Assembly (NCBI GenBank): GCA_020064725.1
Contig: JAGTWJ010000010.1
Location: 1,710,533 to 1,774,532 of the forward strand
Source of the DNA: Drechslerella dactyloides
Lineage: Eukaryota > Ascomycota > Orbiliomycetes > Orbiliales > Orbiliaceae
Direction of reading: 5' to 3'
Length of the DNA stretch: 64,000 bases
Positions 1 through 12,003 of this stretch are shown piece by piece. The notes under the pieces are model-generated. The model was not told the origin of the DNA. It saw only the letters and a program-made list of their open reading frames with translations, and ran no database searches. Position 1 is the stretch's first letter. The number at the start of each line of letters is the position of its first letter. The position numbers and the translations under genes are program-made.

Positions 1-1
1 A

Positions 2-247
2 TCTAGGAGGCGGGCGAGTGCCGTGCCGCCACCATCAAATAAAGAAAAGAAGGAGAAGAGTGGCGTGGCAGTAGTCAGACCGTCGGTGTCTGCAAGCGCG
101 AGTGTAGATGCGCCGCCGGAGCAGAGTTTGCCGCAAGGCGAGTCTCAGAGGCAAGAGCAGCAGCAGGCACAGCAAGCGGACCTGCCACCGTCGTACGAAC
201 AGAGCGAGGAGGAGAATGTACGGATTCAAGTCGCAGGGAGAGACTGA
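2..247 (+). CDS. 3' end of an unknown protein with a PPxY motif (partial)
   Basis: An open frame enters from the left edge and ends at TGA 245-247, so only the last 81 codons are visible. The visible part is low-complexity and hydrophilic: a Lys/Glu-rich stretch (KEKKEK), a Ser/Ala/Val stretch, a Gln-rich run, then LPPSYEQSEEEN close to the C-terminus. PPSY is a PPxY motif of the type bound by WW domains, for example in Nedd4/Rsp5 ubiquitin ligases; whether it is used here is inference. The family cannot be named from this tail. It lies tail-to-tail with the next gene. Confidence 0.6.
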   Translation, partial: SRRRASAVPPPSNKEKKEKSGVAVVRPSVSASASVDAPPEQSLPQGESQRQEQQQAQQADLPPSYEQSEEENVRIQVAGRD

Positions 248-1220
248 CCGATCGACTGTTTCTTACTGCACACAGCTACAGTCTAACGGCTGGAAATACT
301 AGAGGAGAAGTCATTTGGAGGTGCCCTTCTGCCTACTTCCTTTGATGCTACGGCGCCTGTCATTGAGCCTAATTTTGGTATGCTTATATCGTATGTTCTC
401 TATTTTGCGTTACCTGAGCGAAAGTTTGCCGGCGAGTTTTCTTAGAGCGCCTCATTCTACCTTTTTAGTTTTTACTGTGTGTGTACCCAGATATATTTGA
501 TCTATCGTGTATAACCATATAGGCAGTTGTTATTGGATTTTTTTTTTTTGAACGATTGTGCGCATACATACATAAACTTCATCGGATCCTTGTCTTTTTT
601 TACAAAGTGACTGCTTCGAAGCTTCGTGTCTACGCACACCCACATCTGCAACATCACCACACGTTTCTCCCGTAGTTTGCAAAGGATCCGGCGAGCCAGC
701 TGGACGGAAGCGTGAATAGTTCCATTCATGGATTCACGAATTCAATGTGAGACGATATATAGCTACGGTATCAAGTCCTCAGGATCTTTCCTGTTCATAC
801 ATGCCTCCGGTTTTGATGATGACGAGAGCGTTGAGACGTGCAAACTCGCTTCTCTCCGTTTTCTTTTATCTCCCCTCAGCGCTTTCTTAATAAAGCGAAC
901 GACAAATACTGTAATTTAACTTCTTCATTCAAATAACTAATACGGTGTACTATGATCAGGGTAGGCCCAGAAACAGAAAACAGCAATGCAACGCCAGTGC
1001 CCTTGCCACCTTGCGCAGCCCATGACTAGTTTTCCTTTCACAGCCCGTTGTTCAGGATGTCGTGACTGTGAATGGAGACTCTGTTTAAGCTCAGTCGAAT
1101 ATTGAGATTGATGGCGATATATGGAATAAGAACAAGTAACGGTATCAAAGTAGCCTCCAAAACCTTCAACAGAATCCATAGAGCAAATGGCCGGAAATAT
1201 CAGTAAAGCGCCTGTCATGA
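248..1220. other. Intergenic, between two convergent genes
   Basis: This stretch holds the 3' flanks of both neighbours. There is a T-run near 537-550 and no reading frame with protein-like composition. I see nothing else in it. Confidence 0.6.
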
Positions 1221-3989
1221 TCATTGAAAATATATATCGTCATCTTCGAATTCGTCAATTTCGTCATCATCGTCATCTTCGCCCATCACCCAATCGTCGG
1301 CATTCTCAGCAGATGATAGAGCGATATTACTGGGTTCACTATTCATATCATCGTTGTCTTCGAGACTGATAACGCTTCCACTACCTTCGCTCTCCTCAAG
1401 AGTATTCAATTCGGTGAAACTCTCAGACGAGGCGAACGTTGAAGCGGTGCAAACACTGCCGACACCCGCACTGCTGATGTTGATTGTCATTCCTTCGTCG
1501 ACAGCGGAATCGGAAACGCCTCGATTTGGTATCGCAGTTTTGCTAAAGTTGGCATTTGGAGCTGCTTCGCCACCTGACCACAACGGCATAAACGCACGCT
1601 CTGATTCCTCCAAGCAGGCCAGTGATTCTTCGAGCAGAATTGGCTCGAAGACGATATTTCGAGCGGTCATCTCTGCACATTTACTTTTCAGATACGTTTC
1701 GCAGAGTCGCAAGATGGACAGCATGCCATTCGGAATCTCGATGGTTCTTTGGAGCGTATCAAAAAGTGCAGGTTTTGTGTCGTTCTGGCGGCTGTGTAGG
1801 TTGTCGCCGGACGAATTAGTGGTAGACACCGATTGGCGAGCCTCTTGTAGCTGTCGTTGTTGGACCCGATTCAGATGCCGATGGTTGCGAAGGTGGACTT
1901 TGAAGTTTTCGAGGGATTCGCCAGGGCCTGGGAAGTATAGCATATCCGGACAGTCTAAGCATCGAATGCGAGGCTCTGGAGACCGTGTTATATCATTTTG
2001 CGGGTGATGCATCAAAGCCCAAAAGTAGGCAGGGTTCTGTCCATGGCTGAGCACTGCGAGATCTCGGACAAGCCATACCGGGACAGCTGGGTCGGATTTT
2101 GGGTACAGCGGGGTGGAGGGTTGCTCATATGAGCCCTCTGTGGCGTCTCCGCCTTCAGTGCTGTATCTGGTGGTGGCTTGGTTGTCGAAGCCAGTTTGGC
2201 TGGTTATGGTTTGCCGACTTAGCGTGTTGGAATTGGCTTCGCGCCATCCAGTCCACCAGTCCGTAGGTTTGTTCTCCAAGGAAGCTAAGGAATCATCCAG
2301 CTTCGCTAAAAAGCTGGACGAGGCGGGTTCTGGCTTGATGACGGACTCTTTACTCGGACCGGCCTCGATATTCTCAGTAACATGTTCGACGTCTACTTTC
2401 ATCTCATCGTTGCTCGCACGTGTGTAAATTATCTCCGCGTCGTTCATACTTGTCATCTCGCTTTGTGCATCTTCGATATCTCCAGCAAACATGGCATTAT
2501 CATCCTCTGCGGCCGTGTTCTGGGTGACTGAAGCGACAGGACGACGTGGGGCTCCGAGCCTGACGTCTGCCCACAGGTCGTCATTTCCAGCTGCGGCGCC
2601 GACTGGTGATGATGCCTCCCAAAGTTGCCAATATTGTGTAGCGGAGGTTAGATAGTTCCATGCCGATTGGTCCAGGCTCATGGCTGAGAAAAAAGAGGAG
2701 TCGCCGCAAAAGATGGCGTTTTGGAGCCCGAGCCAGGTGCTCCTCATCGTGGTTTGCTTGGGGTTAATCCCATCGAACCCGCCAGTGAACTCCATTTGCC
2801 GCGTAATGTAATTTCGCAAGGCTTTCCGAAAACAGTCGAAATTATAGTAATCAAGAGGAGAGGTCTCTGGAGAGATTGGAGGGAGATACTGGTCCACCCA
2901 CTCAAGTCCAAAAAGGTCTTGGAATTCTTTTTCAACGCGCGTGATGAATGCAACTGCGGCGTCCAATGCTCCCGGAATATTTGTCGCTTCCTGGGGGTCG
3001 TTGCTATACTTCATGACGGCTGCGGCAAACGCATCGGAGGCGATAGTCGCCAATCCAGCTTCGATGGCTACCTGCCAGATGAAGGAGGGGTGGCTTTCGA
3101 TCATGAGAGAATTGGCAAATATCCATCTCGCGATGTAATCTCTGGTAGCATCCGTAGTCCCGAAAGCGACCGAGAGACAGTGGAGTGTGTACCAATCGAC
3201 TGTAGTCTGGATGAGGGGGTCGATTCCGTGAAGAATATGAATGAGTCGCTCGAGAGTCGAGATATGGCGACCAAATGTATACGGCTCTAGAGCGGTGTGA
3301 CTATCACCAGTTGATTTCGCTGTGCCCCATTGCGCCTGGCGAAATTCTTCCAGTTGCTGCTGGGCCTCGTATATATAGAGAGGGGGCGATTCGTCGACCA
3401 AGTTGGATTTCCATTGAAGGACGACGTCAGGACACCAGAGCTTCTCCTGCCATTCTACAGCCTTGTCCCCTTCATCCTCGGGAGTAAGGTCAAGGACGAA
3501 TCGAATGCCCGCCGGGAGCTTGCCGCCGACTAATTGGGGCTTTTTCTGTTTAATCAACCTATTGAAGATACGCTGTTGCATAGAGGGGGCGAGAAGTTGT
3601 TGGAAAACCGGTGAATTCGAGGACGTAAGATTCGACGAGAAGACTCTAAGAGGAGGGGAGACATTGTTGGGTGCGAATTTTGAAGATGGATGATTGAGGT
3701 AGATTAGAGTATCCCCATCCTGGAGCTGAAGTAGTGGGAGTGGGGCGCCAGCAGTATGAGGTGAATGTTGATGCAATAAGGAACTGTGACTGGGCTGGTC
3801 AGAGGCTAGGTCAACGTCGAACGCGGAAGCACCGATGGTGGAGGTGGAGTTATAGCTTGCAAAGCTTGCTGTTGACGTGGTTTCGGTGGAGGCCTCGCTG
3901 GCGGCGTAGGCAGACGAGGCGGCGGACGGCGGGCCGCAGGGCAGCGTCAGCACAACAGGCCGACCGCCCGGGGTCGATCGCGAAGACAT
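1221..3989 (-). CDS. BTB-like fungal protein of unknown function, acidic C-terminus
   Basis: One uninterrupted frame of 922 residues starts at ATG 3989. The first 75 residues are Ser/Thr/Ala-rich and probably disordered. At about residues 90-135 the pattern FSSNLTSSNSPVFQQLL resembles the core of a BTB/POZ-like domain, followed by a helical region (LERLIHILHGIDPLI) of the sort seen in large fungal BTB-like proteins. Near residue 685 there is CLDCP followed 18 residues later by HLRNH, a C-x2-C-x18-H-x3-H arrangement that could bind zinc, though the spacing is wider than in a classical C2H2 finger. The protein ends with a strongly acidic tail (EDDDDDEIDEFEDDD). The role is unknown; a nuclear or protein-interaction role would fit the composition. 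The BTB assignment is by pattern only. Confidence 0.8.
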   Translation of the reverse strand: MSSRSTPGGRPVVLTLPCGPPSAASSAYAASEASTETTSTASFASYNSTSTIGASAFDVDLASDQPSHSSLLHQHSPHTAGAPLPLLQLQDGDTLIYLNHPSSKFAPNNVSPPLRVFSSNLTSSNSPVFQQLLAPSMQQRIFNRLIKQKKPQLVGGKLPAGIRFVLDLTPEDEGDKAVEWQEKLWCPDVVLQWKSNLVDESPPLYIYEAQQQLEEFRQAQWGTAKSTGDSHTALEPYTFGRHISTLERLIHILHGIDPLIQTTVDWYTLHCLSVAFGTTDATRDYIARWIFANSLMIESHPSFIWQVAIEAGLATIASDAFAAAVMKYSNDPQEATNIPGALDAAVAFITRVEKEFQDLFGLEWVDQYLPPISPETSPLDYYNFDCFRKALRNYITRQMEFTGGFDGINPKQTTMRSTWLGLQNAIFCGDSSFFSAMSLDQSAWNYLTSATQYWQLWEASSPVGAAAGNDDLWADVRLGAPRRPVASVTQNTAAEDDNAMFAGDIEDAQSEMTSMNDAEIIYTRASNDEMKVDVEHVTENIEAGPSKESVIKPEPASSSFLAKLDDSLASLENKPTDWWTGWREANSNTLSRQTITSQTGFDNQATTRYSTEGGDATEGSYEQPSTPLYPKSDPAVPVWLVRDLAVLSHGQNPAYFWALMHHPQNDITRSPEPRIRCLDCPDMLYFPGPGESLENFKVHLRNHRHLNRVQQRQLQEARQSVSTTNSSGDNLHSRQNDTKPALFDTLQRTIEIPNGMLSILRLCETYLKSKCAEMTARNIVFEPILLEESLACLEESERAFMPLWSGGEAAPNANFSKTAIPNRGVSDSAVDEGMTINISSAGVGSVCTASTFASSESFTELNTLEESEGSGSVISLEDNDDMNSEPSNIALSSAENADDWVMGEDDDDDEIDEFEDDDIYFQ

Positions 3990-6900
3990 GATTGCCAGAC
4001 GATAGCTTTACGAGAACCCAAGGAATCACTTGTGCAAAGATAATGGAAGTTGAAGAAGAGAGATAAGTTGAGCAGTTCAGTTACAACTGGGCTGGCACCG
4101 GAGGTATTAGCTAGAATAATATCGATGGCGGGGCTATTTTATGCTGCTTTGGATGACTCCTACCAATTGCCAAACGAGCCTCGAAGGATCCAGCTCGATA
4201 CCCGATTCTAGCTACGTGCTGTGCCCGGCGATTGCAGCGTCAGAGCCAGCAAACAATTAAGTCGTTGGTCAACTAGCAGAAGACGTGGAAGGCTAGGAGG
4301 GAATCTGCCGGATATATATAGAAGGAAGTGCCCGAACGAGGACGAGAACATTCACAGGGTCACTCTATCTCAATGGTCGCGCGGTCCGGAAGTTGTGGCC
4401 GTGCATTATTTGTCGATGGGTCAACGTTTGAACTCGCGAGCCAAAGCCGCACAAATTTCAGCTTCGGAAGGTTTGGTCCAGCGCGCCCGCCTAGCGAGAA
4501 TCGATCTCACACTTCTATGGCCGTATTGGTTGAGAAAGGATCATTATATAAGTAAGAAGTACGTATGCCCTCCATCGAAGATCCAGCTTTCAGACCCGTA
4601 TTAAGGTTGCACAAAGACGCATGGATGTAAGCGCGTGTATGTTCGGGTTAGCTCCGCGAAGAATCAAGCCACCAGAGCTGCAGAGCTCAAGTGCAGGTAC
4701 TATTTGACCAACCGGCCACAATCGCGCATGTATCAGTGCGTAAAACAACCCAGACTATATCCATTTTATCTATTTTGCCTCATCAGTTGTGTTAGTTCTA
4801 TATACGCGGTTTCGCATATCCTCTCTAAGTCGTGCGCTATATATATATGTCGAAGCTTGTTTCAGGTTGACCCGAGACTGGGTTGACCGCTTCGCGGGCA
4901 CGAAGGCTTATGATATCCGGAACTATCCAGTTTGGCTAGCTAGGCCACCGGCACCCTCCGCCAATCTGAGTTTGTGGCCACCATTGCCTTGGCATTATAG
5001 CCAACCACCCATACAGAGAAGAAATTGATATTTTCAATGGATCTATCTTTGTCATTTTGCTGAGGGGCGTATCTTCGCGGTAACGAGACTCATGGCCAGT
5101 ACACAGCGTAGGTACTTGCATCGGCAGAAAGATAAGCTTGTAAATTTATTTACTGGATTTATGCCAATATGCATTGCCGTTCAAAACTTACAAAGGGTCA
5201 TATTTGGCGAAGCTTGTAGATCGCTCCAACGATGGATCCGACCAGATCGAGAATTTGGGGCAATTTTGGACAGACAACTAGTTAACTTAGCTCTATTTGC
5301 GGATGTTCGCTGTGAGCGGGATTCGACATGTCGACATAATTATCAAGCTATAGTAGGCCACAAATAATATTCCAATAAATGAACCTCTTTGAGCTCGCCT
5401 TAATTAGCTTGTGCATGCTGTCGACGTGATAGCGAGTTCAGCGATATACGTAAAAATAGACACGTTTTCCTTAGGAATTAATATTGTCGATAGCATTTGG
5501 AGACCATATGGATTGCTTTTGCTTACAGAACGAGGCTATCGGTTTGTATAAGTTATCTAGATTCTTGGCATAGTACATAAATATGTTTTCGGATTACCAT
5601 CTAATGCTTAAATCTGGCAACACCAATGAGACTTCGGGTTGAATTGTTCCTATCGATGTCGGATTTTATAAAAAGATTTAGAGATCATGACCTCATATGA
5701 TCATGCTTCATCGTACCAAAGACAAATGAAATCATTCACGGCTGCAAGTATCTGTCGATACACGTACCAGCAAGTAAAACCCCCAGCTCTGGATATCTTG
5801 ATTGGTTAAGTGAGCAGTTAAGATGACTTCTATCAAGTATGTGTACTGCACAAGCAAACTCCTTTCCTTTGCATGCGGGGATTTTGCGGACCTGGAGCTG
5901 TATAAGCCGCAGCAACTGCTTTTGTGCTGCTCGTGTGTCAAAATCTAAATTAATAAATCGGATCTAGAGACCACTAATGTTCAATGCAACTAAGACAGCT
6001 TGTCGCGGTACGTGGACAATTGATACTTTGCGAAGAACAAGGTTCAATGGTTGGTATCTATAAGCCTACCCATCATGGCATATAACTAGTCAGCCTTGTC
6101 ATGGAAGTATACAGTCGGCTCCGCACGCGATCCGTCGTACTATCGTGCGCGTGCGGTTTCGAGACACATGCTAGTTCCTTGACAATGAGCTGCTCGGTTA
6201 TGAGACGAGTATGCTTTGATAGCAGTACTTATCTCGAGGCGGGGAAGTATGCCAACTGCGAAGGTTTCATCAAAACCGTTGCGCAATTGCCAACCTGCTA
6301 GGTGGCCATGATTCGGATCCGGATTCCCGGGACATCATGACTATCGGCCTTTTTATAAATTTAATTATTGGACTATGCTAGCATGCTCTGCAATTTACGT
6401 CCGGTCTGGAAGGAGACTATTGCATCTCGGTACCTGCAGATCAGATAAATTTGTCGGCATATACTTTGATCGCAGGACACAAAAAAAAACGAAATCAAAG
6501 GCATATTATATGTTGTGGAAGGCGTATGGCTACGACTAGCATTGGAATGCCGCGAATGCCGCGAGGAAGTGGCGTCGAGATTCATGTGTGTTGCGGGCGT
6601 GGTTGCAAGCTAGCTAGCTAGGTGGCTTATGCAAGCAGAGACAGCGCGCGGCGCCAATGCGACGCCACAGCCACACTCCCTCTAGCTCCCCACTTCGGCA
6701 CATGTGCGTGTCTGAGCTTTGTAATTGCACCAGCTGGCAGCTCTCTGATGCGGGCAAGGCAAGGCAAGGAGCTGGAGGGCTGGGTGCTGTAGCTAAGTTG
6801 GCCAGGCTGGTGTAAACCGTCGGAGCGTGTAAGCGCAGGATTTATCTATCGGTTGTTGGCCAGATTCTCCCCCTCCTCCTCCTCACCTCTGCTCTCCCCT

Positions 6901-7015
6901 TTTCCCACCCAGCTGTTCATCCTACCAACTATCTTATAAACCTACGATACTCTCGAGGGGCCCTATCTGCTTCTTACCCCAAAGTGATAACCGTTATATA
7001 CGCTTCACCGAAACA
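3990..7015. other. Long intergenic region with CT-rich promoter tract
   Basis: Three kilobases lie between the start of the BTB-like gene and the start of the epimerase/reductase gene, so this is a divergent promoter region. The only clear element is a pyrimidine-rich tract at about 6866-6910 (CCTCCTCCTCCTC) and a TATAAA at 6935-6940, about 75 bases before the ATG at 7016. The remaining open frames are short and have no protein-like composition. Confidence 0.5.
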
Positions 7016-8297
7016 ATGGCTGGAGACAAGTTCTTGATCTGGGGTGGAGAAGGCTGGGTATGCTCCAACTTGCCACAATACCCCCCCTCAATCTTCCATC
7101 CGCAGAAATTCTAACTCGTCCAATTGGGTCCGTTTCTAGGTTGCTGGGTAAGATGGAGACCTCAATCTGAGAATACTACACAGGGCAGGAGCCTTGCCAT
7201 TGATGGTTCACCGATTCTGACGCGTATCTTCACGCGATATGTTTGCTCTAGGCACCTCAAGGAGCTTCTTCAGAAGCAAGGCAAGGAGGTCTACAGCACC
7301 ACGGTCCGCATGGAGAACCGGGAGTCCGTCCTGGCAGAACTCGAGAAGATCCAGCCGACACACGTACTCAATTGCGCTGGTGTCACTGGAAGACCTAACG
7401 TCGATGTAAGTGGACAGTCTCATAATCATCTCCTTCCCCACTTGCCCCCAATGCTTAGCTGCTAAACCCATTCGCGTGCTAGTGGTGCGAAGACAACAAG
7501 GAAGCCACCGTCCGCAGCAATGTCATTGGAGCTCTGAACTTGACAGACTGCTGTTGGCTGAAGGGAATCCACATCACTGTCTTTGCGACAGGATGCATCT
7601 ACCACTATGATGATGCCCATCCTATCGGAGGAAAGACCTTCACGGAAGAGGACCCGGCCAACTTCTCCGGTAGCTACTATTCCGCCACCAAATCCAAGGT
7701 GGAAGAGGTATGAAATTAATCTCTACTTGGCCTAAAGTTGGAGCTCGATCTGACCATGAATCCGCAATGTCATAGATCATGAAGCAGTACAGCAATGCAC
7801 TGATCCTGCGACTTCGGATGCCAGTTTCCGATGACTTGCACCCAAGGTCCTTCGTTACCAAGATCGCCAAGTACGAGAAGGTTGTCGATATCCCCAACGT
7901 AAGTTCCCATTCTCTCCAAACCCGCGTCTAGGGTTCGTGCCTATGCGACGCCGCTGACAGTCTGCCGCAGAGCAACACTCTCCTCACCGATATGCTCCCG
8001 GCCTCGATCCTGCTCGCCGAGCACAAGGATACTGGTGTCTACAACTTCACGAACCCAGGCGCCATCTCCCACAACGAGGTCCTTGACTTGTTCGCCAAGT
8101 ATGTCCGCCCTGGCTTCACTTATAAGAACTTCACAGTGGAGGAACAGAGCAAGATCCTGAAGGCTGGCAGGAGCAATTGCGAGTTGGACACCACAAAGTT
8201 GGTGAAGAAGCTCAAGGAATACAATTATGAGATTCCAGAGGTCCACAAGGCCTACGAAGAGTGCTTCAAACGCATGGCTGCAGGTGGAACGAAATAA
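7016..8297 (+). CDS. UDP-4-keto-6-deoxyglucose 3,5-epimerase/4-reductase (UDP-rhamnose synthesis)
   Basis: Six exons: 7016-7057, 7140-7147, 7252-7405, 7483-7707, 7776-7898, 7971-8297; 292 residues. Exon 2 is only 8 nt. Without it the nucleotide-binding loop GGEGWVAG at residues 10-17 cannot be formed and the frame breaks. The extended SDR fold is shown by that glycine-rich motif and by the catalytic YSATK (YxxxK). The whole sequence has the look of the NRS/ER family, which converts UDP-4-keto-6-deoxyglucose to UDP-L-rhamnose with NADPH in the cytosol and is about 300 residues long, so this is full length. The first enzyme of the pathway (UDP-glucose 4,6-dehydratase) is not in the window. An RmlD-like dTDP-rhamnose reductase is the nearest alternative, but the overall pattern favours the bifunctional eukaryotic type. 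Confidence 0.9.
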
Positions 8298-9001
8298 GCA
8301 TACGGAGAGAATCGCATAGGCACCCGGTCGCGATATTCTGAACGCCCTGTTGTGTTGCAGCGCAAAAACCAATATGTAGAATTATCATTGATACCTGTTC
8401 ACTCCGGAGCGGTCAAAATAAATGCATGTTGAAGCCGCGGAACAAGCTTTATTCATTGCGATCATTGATCTTACGTATCTGCCATTAGCCAGTGGATCAC
8501 GCCTTTGTCCGTAGGTATATGAAGAATATATAGAACTGCCAGTGCCTTCCAACGCCGTGTTACGACGCCGATACGCTGCTTTTGTCTACGGAACCTCCTG
8601 GGGCGATAGCATCATTAAGCAGGCGGCCCGAATGTCACGGCCAAGAAGAGAGCGCTGGCTGGTGACGCCGGCGCTCGCTTCGGGCATCCGCTTGCGTAGC
8701 CTTGCAACAACCGCAAAACGTCCTTTGCTGTCTTTTCATCGCATCTCCACCGCCCAACAACCACCTCTATTCCTCGCAACTGAAGCTTGTCAGACGTCTA
8801 TCGGGCCTCAGGCGAAATACTTCATTCCCTATCTTTGCCCGGAAGGCTTGTAAAGCTTCGTCTACCACGTTTTCCGCAGCTGCGACCTTCCCGACGAGCC
8901 CCGCCACTCTTTCTTGACCACTGCCCGCCACCATCTCAGACCCCGCCAGCTCCGGTCATCTTTCCTGAGCGCACTCTTTCTCCTCCGACACATCGCTCCC
9001 C
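8298..9001. other. Intergenic; promoter of the DnaJ-X gene
   Basis: No gene is visible. The last 250 bases are rich in C and CT runs, as is common upstream of constitutively expressed fungal genes. Confidence 0.5.
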
Positions 9002-11176
9002 ATGGTAGCGGACACCGAATACTACGATCGCCTTGGCGTCACGCCTGTCGCCACAGAGCTCGAAATAAAGAAGGCATACCGAAGACTCGCAATCACACAT
9101 CATCCCGATAAAAATCCTGGTGATGAGACTGCCCACACGAAGTTCCAGCAAATCAGCGAGGCTTATCAGGGTATCTTTCTCTCCCCCCAAGGTTCAAAGC
9201 TGCACCGACAGAAACTGTCACCTGGGCTAGCACGGTAGCTCAGCTCATTGTTTCTTGAGATGGCCACGGCTAACGAATTTCCCGCTTCGCCGGATCGAAT
9301 ATACTAGTGCTGAGCAACAAGGATTTGCGGGCGGCGTACGACAAGTATGGACGAGATAAAGCTATGCCCGATGCTGGGTTCGGTACGATACGCACGGCTA
9401 TTTCCCTCAACAGACTGAAAAGGGCGATATCCACCTCTAGAGATACATCATACTGATTGGAGGTGCTCTTCTAGAGGATCCGAATGAGTTCTTCTCGATG
9501 ATATTTGGCGGAGATGCTTTTGAGTACTGGTGAGATCTCTGTCTTGCCTTCGTCACAATATGCTTGCACAAAATCACTAGCTTTGATAGCGAACTGACAC
9601 CCCATCCGCAGGATTGGTGAGATTTCTCTCATGAAAGACCTCACCAAAACCATGGAGATCGCCATGAAAGATGTCGACCTGAACGAGGATGACCCGGAGG
9701 CGGTTCAAAAGGCAGCCGAAGCAGCACAGGCACAAGCCGCCGCCTCACATGCCCCTCCAAATGCTTCATCAGGCACTGAACCAGATGCTGGGCCGACTGC
9801 TGGGCCGACTGCGGGGCCGACTGCTGGACCAACCGCTGGACCGGCCGCTGGACCGGCCGCTGAACCGGCCGCTGGACCAGGCGCTGGACCGTATGCCGGG
9901 CCGACCGCTGGACCGTATGCCGGGCCGACCGCTGGACCGTATGCCGGGCCGACCGCTGGACCGTATGCCGGGCCGACTGCTGGACCGTCGTCCCCGAAAA
10001 GCACATCACCTGGAGGGGCCACTTCTCCTACTTCCCCATCATCTAAACCGACAAGCCCATCGCCCGATTCCTCAAGTGCCTCGCGGGTACCTTTCCGCCA
10101 AGCTCTTTTGGATAAAACAGATGACGACCATCGCCAACAAGTCCTCATGGATGAGAAACTTAAGAAAGAGAAAGATAATTTGACTAAGGAACAGCGGCAA
10201 AAACAGCGAGATGAGCTTCTCGCTTTCGAAAAGGAGAGAAGAGAAATCAGAGAGAAACGCGTGTCCACGCTGATGAAGAACCTGGTTAATAAACTGAGTA
10301 TCTGGACGGAGACGGACGGAGATCCCGAGCTCACGAAGAGTTTTGAGGACAAAATCAGGTACGAGGCGGAGAATCTAAAGATGGAGAGTTTTGGCATCGA
10401 AATTTTGCATTGTGCGTAAACCTCCTAAGTTACCTTCCGGACCCACCTATTTCCAGTTCTATAGAACGGTTTTGTAAAACTGACATTCGGTGAACATAGC
10501 GATTGGTCAAACATACACCATGAAAGCGAGTACATATCTCAAGTCACAAAAGTTTCTCGGTATTCAAGGATTCTTTAGTCGCATGAAAGACCGAGGAACA
10601 GTCGTTAAAGAGACGTGGAATACCATCTCCTCTGCTATAGATGCCCAGGTGGAAATGGAGAACATGTCCAAACTCGAAGAGGCGGGCGGCGAAGACTGGA
10701 CCGATGAGAAAAAGATGGAATACGAACGTAAGGTCACAGGCAAGATCTTGATGGCGGCATGGAGGGGTAGCCGGTTCGAAATTCAGGGTGTGCTCAGAGA
10801 TGTGTGCGACCGCACGCTTTATGATAAGAGTGTTAGCCAAGAGAAGCGAATTCAGAGGGCACATGCACTACTCATGATCGGGAAAATATTCAGCGAGGTT
10901 AGTAGCCCATTCTTCCTTGTCTTCCTATTATCTCCGGATACGCCCAACCTTGTTCACGTGTTTTCTAACTGTGTTGTCATTCTTTAGGCACAACGAGACC
11001 CAGATGACGAAGCGGGCGAAGGTGTGTTCGAATCATTGGTCGCAGAGGCGGCACGAGATAAGGAAGAAAAGAAGAACAAACGGAAGGAAGGCAAAAAGGG
11101 CGGATTGTTCGGCCATAGTAACTCAAGCGCCACTACCAGCACCGATGGTGGACCCTCCCACGTCAAAGCCACGTAG
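9002..11176 (+). CDS. DnaJ-X (Caj1/Djp1-like) Hsp40 co-chaperone
   Basis: Six exons: 9002-9170, 9308-9382, 9475-9529, 9612-10411, 10500-10897, 10988-11176; 561 residues with all phases consistent. Residues 5-75 are a J domain with the HPD tripeptide at 34-36 (HHPDKNPGD), which stimulates Hsp70 ATPase. A region at about 155-235 is an almost pure repeat of AGPT/AGPA/AGPY units. After it come a charged coiled-coil segment (KEKDNLTKEQRQKQRDEL) and a DnaJ-X type C-terminal domain (IGQTYTMKAS, RGSRFEIQGVLRDVC) found in yeast Caj1 and Djp1. The C-terminus is Lys-rich. Djp1 works in peroxisomal and mitochondrial protein import; which role applies here is not shown. The repeat is the unusual part and is DNA-level tandem (see separate entry). 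Confidence 0.92.
9787..9985 (+). repeat. Coding minisatellite in the DnaJ-X gene (12-bp and 24-bp units)
   Basis: The unit is GCT-GG(A/G)-CC(G/A)-(A/G)CN, encoding AGPT, AGPA or AGPY. At 9883-9978 four nearly identical 24-bp units follow one another (9883, 9907, 9931, 9955), each coding AGPYAGPT. The 5' part is made of more diverged 12-bp units. The near-identity of the 24-bp units points to recent expansion. Length variation between strains would keep the frame, since every unit is a multiple of three. Confidence 0.9.
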
Positions 11177-12003
11177 GACAAAAGGCGGATTTGGAAGTCT
11201 GGCGGCCGTGACTGGTACAAATGGCTGACTAAATGAGAGTCGCCATATGCCCATTCGGTGCGATTGATGCATGAGTGGCAGAAGAATCGGCCCGTTGCCT
11301 TTCTATGCACAACATCAACGCGGCGTCATGTGTCAGGTATAGCCATGCAACTGCTCTTCTGCGAAAGATTTGCTTGGCATATTTGCTCTCGGGTTTCAAC
11401 TTTTTCTTTGATCACTTGTCCTTTGTTTAGTGTTATAGGGCTTGATATCTTGTTATCCATCTTACGAGTCTCACAAGCTCCTTGCTGCTTAGACTAGCGA
11501 CTGTTTTTCTGAGAATACACTCAGCTGCTCCGTGAAACAAGACCATGCGGTGACACATACTTAGATGCCTTTGGCAATATGCTGTTCCTGTACATGTAAT
11601 TAAAGGGGCGCTGGGTCATTGATATCTACTTTTACGATGGAGAACTTTGATCATACGCAGGCCGCTGGGCCATAGGTAGCTATACAGGGCGATACTCGTT
11701 GGATGGCACAAATCAATATTATATTATGCAGTCATCAAGTATGGAACCCGTGCCAATTAATCGTCTAATATGTATTGTGGTATCCCCATTTTCTATCAAA
11801 CTAAAACTTATATGTATTTTTTATGTAAAGACAAAGAAACAAATCTGCATTCCAAACAAGGGTATGCTAACTTTCGTCATATTTGAAATCAGATTATACC
11901 AAATATAGACAGTCGGCCGTCCTATTCGGCCACAGCTTTGAGCGGCCTGGAATCCAAACCTAGCTCAATTTCCTCGATCGAGTTGATCGAGACGTCGAGT
12001 TGA
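11177..12003. other. Intergenic between convergent genes
   Basis: The 3' flanks of the DnaJ-X gene and of the ABC transporter. It is AT-rich between about 11700 and 11910. No gene is visible. Confidence 0.5.

Noticed and set aside
9705..10397. Long minus-strand frame of 230 codons opposite the DnaJ-X gene
   Set aside because: It is the mirror of the AGPT repeat and of the charged coiled-coil region; the plus strand has the J domain, the splice sites and the family pattern.
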